Source of the DNA: DATFNI01 sp963787205
GTDB lineage: Bacteria; Bacteroidota; Rhodothermia; Balneolales; DATFMH01
Assembly (NCBI GenBank): GCA_963787205.1
Contig: CAWBCD010000010.1
Span: 62,001-126,000, forward strand
Reading direction: 5' to 3'
Length of the DNA stretch: 64,000 nucleotides
In this document: in pieces, positions 1 to 9,556 of the stretch
How the letters are laid out: every line of letters starts with the position of its first letter
How positions within the stretch are numbered: position 1 is the first letter of the stretch
Notes under the pieces: generated by a model
Told to the model about the DNA's origin: nothing
Seen by the model: the letters and a program-made list of their open reading frames with translations, nothing else
Databases searched by the model: none
Program-made: the position numbers and the translations under genes

Positions 1-735
1 CTCAACATTGGTACGATTCGCTCCCATGGGAATACGTATCGACCGGCCGCTAACTTTTGTTTGATCCACACCGATTCCATGAGCTTCACTGCCAATCACA
101 AGCACAGCACCATCCCCCACTAACCCCGAACCAATCGGTTCGGCTCCCTGCCGGTCCTCCAGAAAAAAAATCTTCCATCCCACTTCAAACAGTTTACTGA
201 GTGATTTATTCAAATCTCCAATGTTATAAGGTAAGGTTCCGGTAGCCCCTGCCGTACTTCTGACGACCTTGGGATGAAACGGATCAACCGTATCGCGACT
301 CAGAATCAGTCCGGATGCTCCGAACCACGATGCCGTGCGGATTATGGTGCCCATATTACCAGGGTCGCGCAGACCATCCAGGGCAACCAGGCAACCATGA
401 AGATTCTGCCATACTTCCAGACTACTCATTTCGGGGACGCGACATAATGCCAGTATTCCCTGTGGATGCTCCGTATCGGAAACTTCGGTGAAAATATCAT
501 GAGGAAGGGAATAGATGCTGCGTTCCTCGCCGGCATGTCCGATCAGCGGAAGCAGAGTGTCAACGTTTGTTTGATCCAGAAAAATGGTCACAACCTCAAC
601 GATACCGTTTTCCAGTATCTGAATGACCGTACGCTCTCCTTCTGCCAGAAACAATGACTGTTCCTGCCGGTATTTTTTGCGCCTCATGTTGCGCAAAACA
701 GAAATCTGCCTCCGGGATGCTGGTGTGACACTCAT
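1..735 (-). CDS. TrmH/SpoU-family RNA 2'-O-methyltransferase (C-terminus cut by window edge)
   Basis: This is a SPOUT-fold RNA methyltransferase of the TrmH/SpoU family, which puts a methyl group from S-adenosylmethionine on the 2'-OH of a nucleotide in rRNA or tRNA. I translated 245 residues by reading back from the ATG at 735. Residues 1-100 form a substrate-binding domain. The catalytic SpoU domain follows, with motif 1 DPGNMGTIIRTASWFGA (124-140), motif 2 VLVIGSEAHGI (211-221) and motif 3 beginning IRIPMGANRTNVE at the edge. Only about 15-20 residues should be missing, judging by family length. The two-domain layout fits an RlmB- or TsnR-like rRNA enzyme, but the exact target base cannot be told. 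It diverges from the outer-membrane protein gene that follows. Confidence 0.9.
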   Translation of the reverse strand, partial: MSVTPASRRQISVLRNMRRKKYRQEQSLFLAEGERTVIQILENGIVEVVTIFLDQTNVDTLLPLIGHAGEERSIYSLPHDIFTEVSDTEHPQGILALCRVPEMSSLEVWQNLHGCLVALDGLRDPGNMGTIIRTASWFGASGLILSRDTVDPFHPKVVRSTAGATGTLPYNIGDLNKSLSKLFEVGWKIFFLEDRQGAEPIGSGLVGDGAVLVIGSEAHGIGVDQTKVSGRSIRIPMGANRTNVE

Positions 736-894
736 GAAGCAAAGTATAGCGAGGAATTCCTAACAATTAAAGCACTGCCTATGCAAATGTGATTTCTTTA
801 TATTTCTGATATTTGACGATGAAAACGTATATCAGTAGTATCAGTGGATTGGACAAGAATTGGTGTTGCTAGCCCTGGAGGGGCTCAAAATTGC

Positions 895-2877
895 ATGCGT
901 ATATCGGGTTACATAATTGTCGGGGTTTTGTCGGTGCTTCTGCTGATACCGGAAGTTGCTTCCGCTCAATTATGGGGGCTCGGGATCAACGGTAATTCCC
1001 GTTTTTCACGTCAGCTCGATGCAGTCAATTGGGATTTTAATGGGGCTTACTCCTATAATAAACAAGGGATTGACCTGCAACTTTTAAATAATTTCAACCG
1101 ACAATTCTACTATCTGAACGGACTGGCGCAGAATGTGCAAAATGAAAACCTGGGATACCTGACATTCACAAAATGGCAGGGAAATAATTGGGGATATGGA
1201 CTGAGGGCACGCTCCTTCTCATATACCAATACGCATGTGCGCCAGAATGTGATCATGGCGGGTCCGGTCTTCCGGTGGGCCCAAAACTGGCGTGTTTCCC
1301 CAAAAGTCGGATTCATGATCGATCAACGCAATGATCACACCGATGATGGATTGGCATTGGGACTTAACGCTTCCAATCCGTTCTGGCAGGTTGGAGAAGT
1401 AACTTTTCAACCCAGGCTATCGCTTGATTATGCCAATATCCGACCACGTCAATATCACTCGTACCGGTTCCTGACAGGGGCACATTATCAGAAAGATGAT
1501 ATCCAGCTGCATGCGCACGTCAATCTCGGTGAATCCAGGCAGGAAAGTTACCAGCCCAGCAACTATCTCAACCGTAATGTGAATAATGTCATCGAATCGG
1601 TGGTGAGTGACAGCAGCGATCTGACGATGGAGCTCAACTTCCCGATCTACGAGAAGATCAAAGGTGATCTGAATCTTAGTACGCAGACCAATATTCGGCG
1701 GTTTATCAATAATCCGATCGGGAATCAGACCAGCAACGATCTTTTCGATTCGCGTTATATCCACCGGGAACTGGATCTGAACTTCAAAACACACTATCAG
1801 GCCGGATTTAATAACCTGACGGGTGGCTTCGACTATCAACTAGTCAACGCAGGAGCCCGGCTGATCAATACCGGAACCACAACCAACCTTACATCGTACA
1901 CTTCCGCATTGAAATCCAGGCAGGAAGAGATTTTAAGTGCTTCAAACTTCGACCAGTCGGAATTTGCTCTCTTCACTCAAAATAAAATTAACATCAGCCA
2001 GGCCAACACCCTCCGTTTCGGCGGACGCATCAGCATTCTTCACTATAATACCCCTCAAACTAATGATGATGACCATGACATCCTGGCGTATCTCATCAAT
2101 ATCTCTGATAAGCACCAATTCGAAAATTATCTGACCGGAAGCATCAACCTGTCGGGTCAGGCATTTCACAATGTGTACATATACTCCACCCGAAGCATCG
2201 AGAACAACTGGCGCCGGTCAATTCGGCTTGTTCCCGAATTGGAATGGAGGCCCACTGATTGGCTGACGATTAATCAACAATTTCTGATCCGCGCCAACTA
2301 TACGGTCTACGACTATAAATTGCAGGGGCAGCCTCTCAACGACCAGGCAAGCCGGGAATGGGGCGCACGCACCGAAGCCGACATCCGGGTGGCACCTGAC
2401 TGGTCCTTCGCCCTGAGCGGTTCTCGTAATGAACTAAGAATCGGGCAACTGTACTGGAAAGCCTTTAAAGAAGTGCCGCTAGACACGCTCGTCACGTGGA
2501 CGGGAGAAGCGACAGTTACCCATCAGGAAGGAAGGCTCAGTGTGACCGCCGGCATGCGAATGCTGATGAAGTATGATTATCTGCCAACCTCAGAACTGCA
2601 GGCCACCGTCAATGAGAACGGCACACAGCAAAATATCAGCTGGGTAGCATCCGGACAACAAACGACGGTACAATGGGGCCCCGTTGTAACGATCAATCTT
2701 CCCCTGGACAATGGTAATGCACTTTACCTGGACGGCTGGGTACAGCAACAGGCCATCAGGAAGAAACAATACACCCGCTATCCCAAAGACCAGATTGCCG
2801 CATTCAACAGGGCGGCACGATCATGGTCGCATAAACTATTCCCAAACCTGACACTTAACGCACGATTCAGACTTTGA
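895..2877 (+). CDS. Predicted outer-membrane beta-barrel protein, unrecognised family
   Basis: I do not recognise the family. The chosen ATG at 895 begins a good signal peptide (basic start, hydrophobic core, VASAQ cleavage site), and a GGAGG lies about 13 bases upstream; an in-frame GTG at 844 would put 17 unlikely residues before it. The mature part of about 635 residues is almost entirely alternating polar and hydrophobic beta strands rich in Tyr, Trp, Asn and Gln. It has no lipobox, and it ends in an arginine and aromatic-rich strand (NLTLNARFRL) as barrel proteins do. Role: probably an outer-membrane barrel or porin-like protein. No plug domain or TonB box is visible. It stands alone, with its own upstream region of about 160 bases. 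Confidence 0.6.
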   Translation: MRISGYIIVGVLSVLLLIPEVASAQLWGLGINGNSRFSRQLDAVNWDFNGAYSYNKQGIDLQLLNNFNRQFYYLNGLAQNVQNENLGYLTFTKWQGNNWGYGLRARSFSYTNTHVRQNVIMAGPVFRWAQNWRVSPKVGFMIDQRNDHTDDGLALGLNASNPFWQVGEVTFQPRLSLDYANIRPRQYHSYRFLTGAHYQKDDIQLHAHVNLGESRQESYQPSNYLNRNVNNVIESVVSDSSDLTMELNFPIYEKIKGDLNLSTQTNIRRFINNPIGNQTSNDLFDSRYIHRELDLNFKTHYQAGFNNLTGGFDYQLVNAGARLINTGTTTNLTSYTSALKSRQEEILSASNFDQSEFALFTQNKINISQANTLRFGGRISILHYNTPQTNDDDHDILAYLINISDKHQFENYLTGSINLSGQAFHNVYIYSTRSIENNWRRSIRLVPELEWRPTDWLTINQQFLIRANYTVYDYKLQGQPLNDQASREWGARTEADIRVAPDWSFALSGSRNELRIGQLYWKAFKEVPLDTLVTWTGEATVTHQEGRLSVTAGMRMLMKYDYLPTSELQATVNENGTQQNISWVASGQQTTVQWGPVVTINLPLDNGNALYLDGWVQQQAIRKKQYTRYPKDQIAAFNRAARSWSHKLFPNLTLNARFRL

Positions 2878-2919
2878 AAACGTACAAATTACTCTATGTA
2901 AGCGCTTTTTTTACAAACA

Positions 2920-2948
2920 TTGTTTCTGGCAAAAGGTTTGTATCTTTG
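2920..2948 (+). promoter_or_regulatory. Bacteroidota-type promoter for the aldehyde dehydrogenase gene
   Basis: TTG at 2920-2922 is followed after 18 bases by TATCTTTG at 2941-2948. This fits the TAnnTTTG -7 box and upstream TTG (-33) of Bacteroidota sigma-70 promoters. It lies 37 bases before the ATG at 2986. Confidence 0.55.
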
Positions 2949-2985
2949 ATCGTACTTGAGAAAATAAAAACACAGGAAACTATTT

Positions 2986-4515
2986 ATGGATTTTCTAAAA
3001 ATTTTAGGAATTGGAAAAAATAACCCGGGCACATCAACCGGACAGGAATGGCTGGGAGATTTGGAAAACCCCAGCCTTATAAGTTATACTCCCATTGATA
3101 ATTCAGCCATTGCCGGCGTTGCAGCCACCACCAGAGACGAATTTGAGCAGGTCATTCAAAAAGCACAGGACGCTTTTAAAATCTGGCGGGCAACTCCTGC
3201 GCCCAGACGCGGTGAGATCGTTCGACAAATTGGCTTGGAATTGAGAGAACATAAAGACGATTTGGGTAAACTCGTCTCGTACGAGATGGGTAAAATCTTT
3301 CAGGAAGGTGCCGGTGAGGTGCAGGAAATGATTGATATCTGTGACTTTGCCGTCGGTCAATCCCGGCAGCTTTACGGTTCCACCATGCAGTCGGAGCGTG
3401 CCCGGCACAGGATGTATGATCAATGGCATCCGCTGGGACCGGTCGGTGTGATCACGGCTTTTAACTTCCCGGTGGCTGTATTTGCATGGAATGCCATGAT
3501 TGCAGCCATCTGTGGCGATGTTGTTATCTGGAAACCATCCGAAAAAGTACCGCTCTGCGCCATTGCTGTACAGAAAATCGTTGCTAAAGTCTTGAAACGA
3601 AATAATCTGCCTGATGGGATTTTCAACCTGGTCATCGGCGACCGGGAAGTCGGTTCCTGGATGACCAGCGACAAACGTATTCCCCTTATCTCCACAACCG
3701 GATCCATCCGAATGGGGAAACAAGTGGCTCAAACCGTTGCCGCACGACTGGGCAAGACGATCCTTGAGCTGGGTGGTAACAACGCCATAATCATCACCGG
3801 AAAAGCGGATGTCGAGATGGCCATACGTGCCACGGTATTTGGAGCTGTCGGCACTGCCGGACAGCGCTGTACCTCTACCCGGCGACTGATTGTCCATGAG
3901 TCGGTTTATGAAGAGATACGCAACCGGTTAACCGGTATCTACAAGCAACTCAAAATCGGCAGTCCTCTTGATTCCGACACGCTTGTCGGGCCACTCATCG
4001 ATCAGGATGCTGTTGGCAAGATGCAGAAAGCGCTGGAACAACTTAAACAGGAAGGTGGCAAGGTATTATATGGTGGTCAGGTACTTACCGGAGATCAATA
4101 CGCGGAAGGCAATTATGTTGTACCTGCCCTTTGTGAAGCTAAAAACGACTACAATATTGTACAGGAAGAAACATTTGCACCGATCCTGTATCTCATTAAA
4201 TTTAAGGAGCTGGATGAAGCCATCGAGATTCACAATGGAGTCGTTCAGGGATTAAGCTCGGCTATGTTCACTACTGATCTCCGCGAATCGGAACGATTTC
4301 TGAGTTTTGCAGGGTCCGATTGCGGCATCGCCAATATCAATATAGGGACCAGCGGCGCCGAAATTGGAGGAGCCTTTGGCGGAGAAAAAGAAACCGGCGG
4401 CGGCAGGGAGTCTGGCTCGGATGCCTGGAAAGCCTATATGAGGCGTCAGACAAACACCATTAACTGGAGCCACGAAATGCCACTGGCCCAAGGCATAAAG
4501 TTCGACGTGGACTAG
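2986..4515 (+). CDS. ALDH7-family aldehyde dehydrogenase (aminoadipate-semialdehyde/piperideine-6-carboxylate dehydrogenase type)
   Basis: This is an NAD(P)-dependent aldehyde dehydrogenase of 509 residues, the normal family length. Visible active-site parts are TAFNFP (Asn160), WKPSEK (Lys183, cofactor), the general base in LELGGNN (Glu261) and the nucleophile in GQRCTSTRR (Cys295). The C-terminal stretch NIGTSGAEIGGAFGGEKETG with GRESGSDAWKAY is characteristic of ALDH7 (antiquitin/AmaB/Pcd), which oxidises alpha-aminoadipic semialdehyde in lysine breakdown. No other lysine-degradation gene is adjacent, so the physiological substrate is an inference. A Bacteroidota-type promoter lies just upstream and a strong terminator just downstream, so it is probably transcribed alone. 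Confidence 0.92.
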   Translation: MDFLKILGIGKNNPGTSTGQEWLGDLENPSLISYTPIDNSAIAGVAATTRDEFEQVIQKAQDAFKIWRATPAPRRGEIVRQIGLELREHKDDLGKLVSYEMGKIFQEGAGEVQEMIDICDFAVGQSRQLYGSTMQSERARHRMYDQWHPLGPVGVITAFNFPVAVFAWNAMIAAICGDVVIWKPSEKVPLCAIAVQKIVAKVLKRNNLPDGIFNLVIGDREVGSWMTSDKRIPLISTTGSIRMGKQVAQTVAARLGKTILELGGNNAIIITGKADVEMAIRATVFGAVGTAGQRCTSTRRLIVHESVYEEIRNRLTGIYKQLKIGSPLDSDTLVGPLIDQDAVGKMQKALEQLKQEGGKVLYGGQVLTGDQYAEGNYVVPALCEAKNDYNIVQEETFAPILYLIKFKELDEAIEIHNGVVQGLSSAMFTTDLRESERFLSFAGSDCGIANINIGTSGAEIGGAFGGEKETGGGRESGSDAWKAYMRRQTNTINWSHEMPLAQGIKFDVD

Positions 4516-4549
4516 GAACGCAGTTCATTAAAATTCAATTAATATATGA

Positions 4550-4583
4550 GGCTGTATTCGAAATTCCGGATACAGCCTTTTTC
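4550..4583 (+). terminator. Rho-independent terminator after the aldehyde dehydrogenase gene
   Basis: An 11-base-pair stem (GGCTGTATTCG against CGGATACAGCC, one T-G pair) closes a loop of six bases at 4561-4566 and is followed by TTTTTC. Confidence 0.85.
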
Positions 4584-4659
4584 ATAGTTGCGAAGTAAAC
4601 TATGAGTCTCTAAACTTTACGGGTAATGGGGATACCATAAATATCTTGATATAATATTA

Positions 4660-5835
4660 ATGCTGTTAACATTTCTGATGGACTTACTAACAGATGTAAA
4701 GGTAGCCGGCAACGAACTGTGGCGGATACTAACTCTTTTTGGATTAATTATCATTGCCTTCATTGTCGGGCGCATAGCTAAGTACGTCTTCGACAAATCA
4801 GCGCAAAAGGCAAAAAACATTCAGAAGGATATTATTTCTGAAATGTTTATCGCCTTTTCAAAATCCATCACCTTTCTGCTCGTTTCCATGGCATTGAAAG
4901 CCGGTTTAGCTATCCTGGTCATCAGCAGTGAACTTAACAGTGTGATCCAGGTTTGCACTACCATGCTGATTATCGTGTCTATCGGCTACTCAGTATTCTG
5001 CCTGACACAGGTTGTTGACGTTTGGCTTCGCCGTTTTGCAAGTAAGACCGAGAGCAAACTGGACGATATGCTGGCGCCTCTTGTTGGCAAATCATTGCGC
5101 GTTACTGTGGTCATCCTGGTTTTACTGCAAGTGGCTCAGACATTAAGTGACAAGCCCATCACATCTATACTTGCTGGTCTTGGTGTTGGCGGTCTGGCTG
5201 TAGCCCTGGCCGCACAGGATACCATCAAGAATTTTTTTGGATCCATCGTCCTCTTTTCCGACAAGCCATTTGAAGTTGGCGACCGTATTAATGTGGAAGG
5301 CTACGATGGACCGGTTGAGGAAGTGGGCTTCCGGTCGACCCGTATCCGCACGCTTGATGGACACCTGGTCAGTATCCCGAACGGCCAACTGGCCAACATG
5401 ATGATACACAACATCGGAAAGCGGCCGTATATCCGAAGGGTGATGACGGTTACGGTGACCTATGATACCTCACCTGAAAAAATGCAGGAGGCTGTCGATA
5501 TACTCAAAGAGTTGCTTGACAACCACGAGGGTTTGAACCCGGATTTTCCTCCGCGCGTATATTTCAGCGATTTTGCCAGCACCTCACTCGATATCCTTGT
5601 TATCTACTGGTATCATCCACCCGATTACTGGAAGTACATGGAATTTAGTGAACGACTAAACATGGACATCCTCAAGCGCTTCAATGAGGCAGGAATCGAT
5701 TTTGCATTCCCGACACAGACGGTTTACCTGGCCGGCGACGAAAATCGTCCACTCAACATTGGCTGGCATTCAGACGGAGACGAAAAGAAAGCGAATGGCG
5801 AGGGAGAAAATCATCCGTTGAAAGAGCCAAATTAA
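4660..5835 (+). CDS. MscS-family small-conductance mechanosensitive channel
   Basis: This inner-membrane channel opens under membrane tension to release solutes on hypo-osmotic shock. The 391-residue protein has hydrophobic segments at about 20-44, 64-85, 95-118 and 145-165. The conserved MscS pore helix and beta domain follow (GLGVGGLAVALAAQDTIKNF, then SDKPFEVGDRINVEGYDGPVEEVGFRSTRIRTLDG). It has one or two more membrane segments than E. coli MscS, as in many YnaI/MscM-like members. The start could also be the ATG at 4678; no clear ribosome site favours either. Its stop codon overlaps by 4 bases the end of the convergent decarboxylase gene. Confidence 0.92.
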   Translation: MLLTFLMDLLTDVKVAGNELWRILTLFGLIIIAFIVGRIAKYVFDKSAQKAKNIQKDIISEMFIAFSKSITFLLVSMALKAGLAILVISSELNSVIQVCTTMLIIVSIGYSVFCLTQVVDVWLRRFASKTESKLDDMLAPLVGKSLRVTVVILVLLQVAQTLSDKPITSILAGLGVGGLAVALAAQDTIKNFFGSIVLFSDKPFEVGDRINVEGYDGPVEEVGFRSTRIRTLDGHLVSIPNGQLANMMIHNIGKRPYIRRVMTVTVTYDTSPEKMQEAVDILKELLDNHEGLNPDFPPRVYFSDFASTSLDILVIYWYHPPDYWKYMEFSERLNMDILKRFNEAGIDFAFPTQTVYLAGDENRPLNIGWHSDGDEKKANGEGENHPLKEPN

Positions 5836-7244
5836 CGGGCTTTCATCCAGAGTTTTTCCAGACGCCGGATCAGTTCGGGTACAAAATACCGGTGCTCAGG
5901 TTTCATCAATACGCTTCGCAACAATGTGGCCTCCGGTTGATCAACCTGTAACTCCTGGTAATTGTTTTTAATTATTTCAGAAGGCACACGGTACAGACTC
6001 AGATGCAATCCTTCTTTGGGGTCCTTCATGCCAAGCTGGAAAATTTTTTTCGACAGTTCCGATAGGTCGGATACCCGAATTGGTGTCCTCACAGGAAAGT
6101 ATGCGACAATATCTAACTCGGGCGGCATCAAAGGTGCAAATACCGGCGAGTCGCGAAGCGCGTCGTAGAATTCATTTGCTGCGCTGCGGCACTGAGCCAA
6201 AATCCTACCCAACCCCGACTCCGTCAGGGGAAAACACTGCAAGGTAGCCCATAAGGCCGCTGCTGATGCTCCGGCTCTTGAACATTCCAGGCTTATCTCA
6301 CCAAGATGCAGATCATCCGATGAGAAATAAGTGTACGGTGAATCATGCTTGTAAAACTTCCCAACACCCGGATCTCTGAACAAAACACTCCCACACCCAT
6401 AAGGCTGCAGGCCATGTTTGTGGGGATCAACCACGAAACTGTCCACTTCTGCCAAACGTGACCACGCTTCACCATCAATCAGATGAGTGGATTCCAGCAG
6501 TTTAAAAAACCCTCCATAGGCTCCGTCAACATGTACCCGGACCTTATGATGACGACAGAGATCAAGAACTCCCGTCAGATCTTCAACTAATCCCAAACCC
6601 GTGGTACCCATTGTTACCACGACCGTACCGACCCGATCAATCACATCCTCGAGTGCTTCGAGATCCATTTTGCCGTTACTCCCAACCGGTATCTCTATTG
6701 CCTTAACCTTCAAAACTTCACACATCCGGGCGTGGGTATAATGTGCAGCCGCAGAAAAAGCTATGGCTTTATTTGGTCTGGATTCCCTCGCAACCCACAA
6801 TGCTTCGAGATTGGCGATAGTGCCGCTGCTGGTCAGATGCCCAAGGTAACGTTTGCCATACCCGACCATCTCTGCCAGTTGTGCCATCACCTCTTTCTCC
6901 ATTTCTGAGGTTGGCGGCCCCCCGTCTAGAGCGTGATTATTGGGATTGATGGTCATAGCAAGCATGTATGCCAGTATGGCCAGTTCGTGAGGCGGCTTCA
7001 ACATTTGACCCGCATACTGCGGATGATGAAAGGGGTAGTTTCCTTTCAGTCTGTTCACCAACTCAGTCAAAACCTGCTCAGCGTGTCTTGGTGAAATACG
7101 CTGGCTATCGTCGAGAGGCATAACCCCAAACGATTCCCGCCACGCATCAAGGTCCTTAAAGTGTCGAAAAAATTGTTCCAGATCCATCTCAAAAAATTGA
7201 GGCAGGGATTGTTTTTTTCTTGTAGTTCGATATCTGTCTTCCAC
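5832..7244 (-). CDS. Group II PLP-dependent amino-acid decarboxylase
   Basis: This is a fold-type I pyridoxal-phosphate enzyme of the glutamate/aromatic-amino-acid decarboxylase family (470 residues), which removes the alpha-carboxyl of an amino acid to form an amine. Seen in the sequence are the phosphate-binding stretch SSGTIANLEAL (139-149), the ring-stacking His in AAAHYTH (168), the Asp that bonds the pyridine nitrogen in HVDGAYGG (240), and the Schiff-base lysine in VVDPHKHGLQPYGCGS (276). The substrate (Glu, Asp, Tyr, Trp) cannot be fixed. It converges with the channel gene, with a 4-base overlap. The N-terminal 60 residues resemble those of tyrosine/aspartate decarboxylase-like members in environmental genomes. 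Confidence 0.88.
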   Translation of the reverse strand: MEDRYRTTRKKQSLPQFFEMDLEQFFRHFKDLDAWRESFGVMPLDDSQRISPRHAEQVLTELVNRLKGNYPFHHPQYAGQMLKPPHELAILAYMLAMTINPNNHALDGGPPTSEMEKEVMAQLAEMVGYGKRYLGHLTSSGTIANLEALWVARESRPNKAIAFSAAAHYTHARMCEVLKVKAIEIPVGSNGKMDLEALEDVIDRVGTVVVTMGTTGLGLVEDLTGVLDLCRHHKVRVHVDGAYGGFFKLLESTHLIDGEAWSRLAEVDSFVVDPHKHGLQPYGCGSVLFRDPGVGKFYKHDSPYTYFSSDDLHLGEISLECSRAGASAAALWATLQCFPLTESGLGRILAQCRSAANEFYDALRDSPVFAPLMPPELDIVAYFPVRTPIRVSDLSELSKKIFQLGMKDPKEGLHLSLYRVPSEIIKNNYQELQVDQPEATLLRSVLMKPEHRYFVPELIRRLEKLWMKAR

Positions 7245-7369
7245 GTGTCAAAACCAACTTTCAACCACACGGAGGCTCTCAGAAATGACTATGGATTAAA
7301 ACATGAGTAATTAAAGCGATCAGCTCTTATTCCCAAAACCCGATTGATCCTTTCTTGTTCTAATCACCC

Positions 7370-8278
7370 TTACAATATAGTGATGTTTACTCCCAGACCA
7401 AGCACCTGTTTGACCTGTAAGGCTTTGGTCACATCATCATTATAAACCAGTGAGAACTGCAGATCGGCACTCATGAACTTGTTAATCTGACCGATGAGCT
7501 CATTATTCCATGAGATATCCGTGCTGGTTATCTTTTTTACGAAACTTGTAAAAGAGTCAAAGCCGCTCGACAGTGTAACATTGGGCAAAATTGTTTTCTG
7601 AAATTGAAGACCGATGTAAGCACCACTCTCAGATCTAAGATAGTGATTGGGTTTCAGACCGTACCGTGTCGAAAGAACCGTATCTTTCACAATAGTCTGC
7701 TTGAATGAGAAACCAAGTTTAGCCTTAAAAAAATCCGCGGGCTGATATGAATAACCGGCAACTTCCTGGATATAAGCCGGAGATAAAAAACTGGATATGA
7801 ATTCATCGGGGGCATTATCATGGTATTTGAAACCTTTGTCGAACTGTGACTGAAAACTTACCAGTACAAAGGCACTGTATATGGGGTTATTCATGTACAG
7901 ATCTACCTGGTTATCAAATTTTATCATGTCGTCCGTTTTGCGCATTCCCTTACCCTGCAACTGTGCCTGGCCATATTTAAGATTGACGTCCATCTGGTAC
8001 CCAAACTGTTGCTCGCGGTACATCGCCTGAAAGAGGGTCGCACCGGTCAGAGCAAAAGAATTGACCCCGCCCTGACTCCAGTTTGAATATGCTGCCTGGT
8101 TTCCATTTAATGCACCGACAAAATGAAGATGCCAATCTTTGAGTGAATCGGGGATCTGTGGCAGCCTGGCCTGAGCGTTTGATGATTGATAGGTTATGAG
8201 AGTGAACATACAAATCACAAATCCCCAAAATAAACCTTTTGAAAAGAAACCAATTCTATTTTTCCCAATAATAGTCAT
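7370..8278 (-). CDS. DUF3078 secreted/outer-membrane protein
   Basis: This 302-residue protein has an N-terminal signal/membrane segment at about 14-31 (cleavage likely near SSNAQA). The rest is a beta-rich body that matches what I know of DUF3078 (SNWSQGGVNSFALTG near the start, long antiparallel strands, and a C-terminal strand ending GLGVNITIL). DUF3078 proteins occur in the Bacteroidota and relatives and are thought to be outer-membrane barrels; the function is unknown. The gene lies 127 bases downstream of the PyrR-like gene in the same direction and may be its read-through partner, but no functional link is evident. Confidence 0.8.
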   Translation of the reverse strand: MTIIGKNRIGFFSKGLFWGFVICMFTLITYQSSNAQARLPQIPDSLKDWHLHFVGALNGNQAAYSNWSQGGVNSFALTGATLFQAMYREQQFGYQMDVNLKYGQAQLQGKGMRKTDDMIKFDNQVDLYMNNPIYSAFVLVSFQSQFDKGFKYHDNAPDEFISSFLSPAYIQEVAGYSYQPADFFKAKLGFSFKQTIVKDTVLSTRYGLKPNHYLRSESGAYIGLQFQKTILPNVTLSSGFDSFTSFVKKITSTDISWNNELIGQINKFMSADLQFSLVYNDDVTKALQVKQVLGLGVNITIL

Positions 8279-8405
8279 GAATCTAAATAATTTTAGTTGA
8301 TTGAATTGTCACAAAGAAAACGGATACAGAAAATACAAATCTGTGCATTCCCTTCAACCCAGATAAGAATAAATCCCACCTTACAGGCAGTAGAAACTAA
8401 TGGTA

Positions 8406-8924
8406 TCAGTTACTAAGTTCCAATACTACTTGGTCCGGCTGTTCCAGCTCAGTTAGCTTCACTGTAACATGTTCATTTAGTTTGGACGGGATTCGCAACC
8501 CCACATACTGTGCCTCAACCGGATATGTGCGGTGCCCCCTATCGATGAGTACGGCCAGCATAAGGCGTGATGGTTCCCCGTTATCGAACAATTTGTGAAG
8601 GGCCTGGAAAATTGTCCGTCCGGTGAAAATCACATCGTCAACCAGCACTACATTCTTACCATCCAATGTTGAGATGCTCTCAGAGTCATCCTGCTTGTCG
8701 TTGATGCCCAACTTATAGCTATTGACGGGACTTTTAATGATCGCTATGAGATATTCACTCAGTCTGCGGGCGAGGCTGAATCCCCGCTCGTCAATACCTA
8801 ATAAAATGATCTCTGAGTCGTAGCCCGTGTGCTCAAACACCTGATAAGCGATTCTTTTTAGTGTTCGCTCCATGCGTTTGGCACTCATTAATTCAACTGT
8901 ATTTTTTGAGGAAGTAGGGGTCAC
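8406..8924 (-). CDS. pyrR: PyrR-like phosphoribosyltransferase
   Basis: The 172-residue protein carries the type I phosphoribosyltransferase PRPP loop NVVLVDDVIFTGRTI (91-105). It also has the stretch LIDRGHRTYPVEAQYVG (126-142), the hallmark of PyrR (uracil phosphoribosyltransferase and pyr-mRNA-binding attenuator). In Firmicutes PyrR binds UMP and pyr leader RNA; in FCB bacteria the RNA-binding role is not established, and the protein may simply salvage uracil. No pyr operon is adjacent, although pyrF lies 12 kb away. Its start codon is 11 bases after the upstream gene's stop, so the two are probably co-transcribed. ATG at 8888 is a possible shorter start. Confidence 0.85.
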   Translation of the reverse strand: MTPTSSKNTVELMSAKRMERTLKRIAYQVFEHTGYDSEIILLGIDERGFSLARRLSEYLIAIIKSPVNSYKLGINDKQDDSESISTLDGKNVVLVDDVIFTGRTIFQALHKLFDNGEPSRLMLAVLIDRGHRTYPVEAQYVGLRIPSKLNEHVTVKLTELEQPDQVVLELSN

Positions 8925-8935
8925 AAATCGGTTAT

Positions 8936-9373
8936 TTATCTTTGGAACATTGCTTTTATACTACCCCAGGTTCTGCGTATAGCTGTTGTCGTATAATCAA
9001 CTTCGGCCTGGGCACTCTGCACTGAGTTGTCCTTAAAGATAATATTTAATTGGTAAACAACCGGCTCCGAACCGGTACTGGTCTTGTAGATGTTTTTATC
9101 GATATAACTATACTGCAAATCGCCCGATCCGCTCGTCTGTTGACCGGGCTGAATGTCGGTTAATTTTATGAATGACGCATCCTGTACAAGCTTTCTCTCC
9201 AATTCAAAATGGTCGACTTTATCCGAATTACTTACGACCCATTGTACTAAAATCTCGTTACGCGACTGATCTGGTATTGAGGCATGGAAATCCTGAATAA
9301 TACCGTTGGACGCGGCAATTGTCATCAAAGCTATCGAAAACAGGAGTACTAATTTTAAATTTCGTAGAATCAT
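8936..9373 (-). CDS. Small secreted fibronectin-type-III-like protein
   Basis: Unrecognised 145-residue protein. An N-terminal hydrophobic segment (about 4-22, ending IAASNG) looks like a signal peptide. The rest has a single Ig/FN3-like beta pattern (VQWVVSNSDKVDHFELERK, then VVYQLNIIFKDNS) and an amphipathic basic tail ending TWGSIKAMFQR. No lipobox Cys is present. It is first in a tight pair with the PyrR-like gene (11 bases apart). Its role is unknown; the FN3-like fold is inferred from the pattern of Trp, Tyr and alternating hydrophobic residues. Confidence 0.65.
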   Translation of the reverse strand: MILRNLKLVLLFSIALMTIAASNGIIQDFHASIPDQSRNEILVQWVVSNSDKVDHFELERKLVQDASFIKLTDIQPGQQTSGSGDLQYSYIDKNIYKTSTGSEPVVYQLNIIFKDNSVQSAQAEVDYTTTAIRRTWGSIKAMFQR

Positions 9374-9556
9374 GACCGGTAACCGGGTGAGCCGGAAAAC
9401 TATTTTTTTTGTTCTGTAGCTTTAAAATCCTCTCTCAGAGCGTTAAATTCTTATAGACGTTCCTGTTATCGTCTGTATAATACCATTTCCTGAAGAAAAA
9501 TCACACTACCTAATATCTTTAGGACCTAAAATTAATAAAAATAAACATAGAAAGAG

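Noticed and set aside
3103..3897. Long open frame (264 codons) on the minus strand inside the aldehyde dehydrogenase gene
   Set aside because: It is fully antisense to a gene with intact catalytic motifs, and its translation shows no domain or signal.
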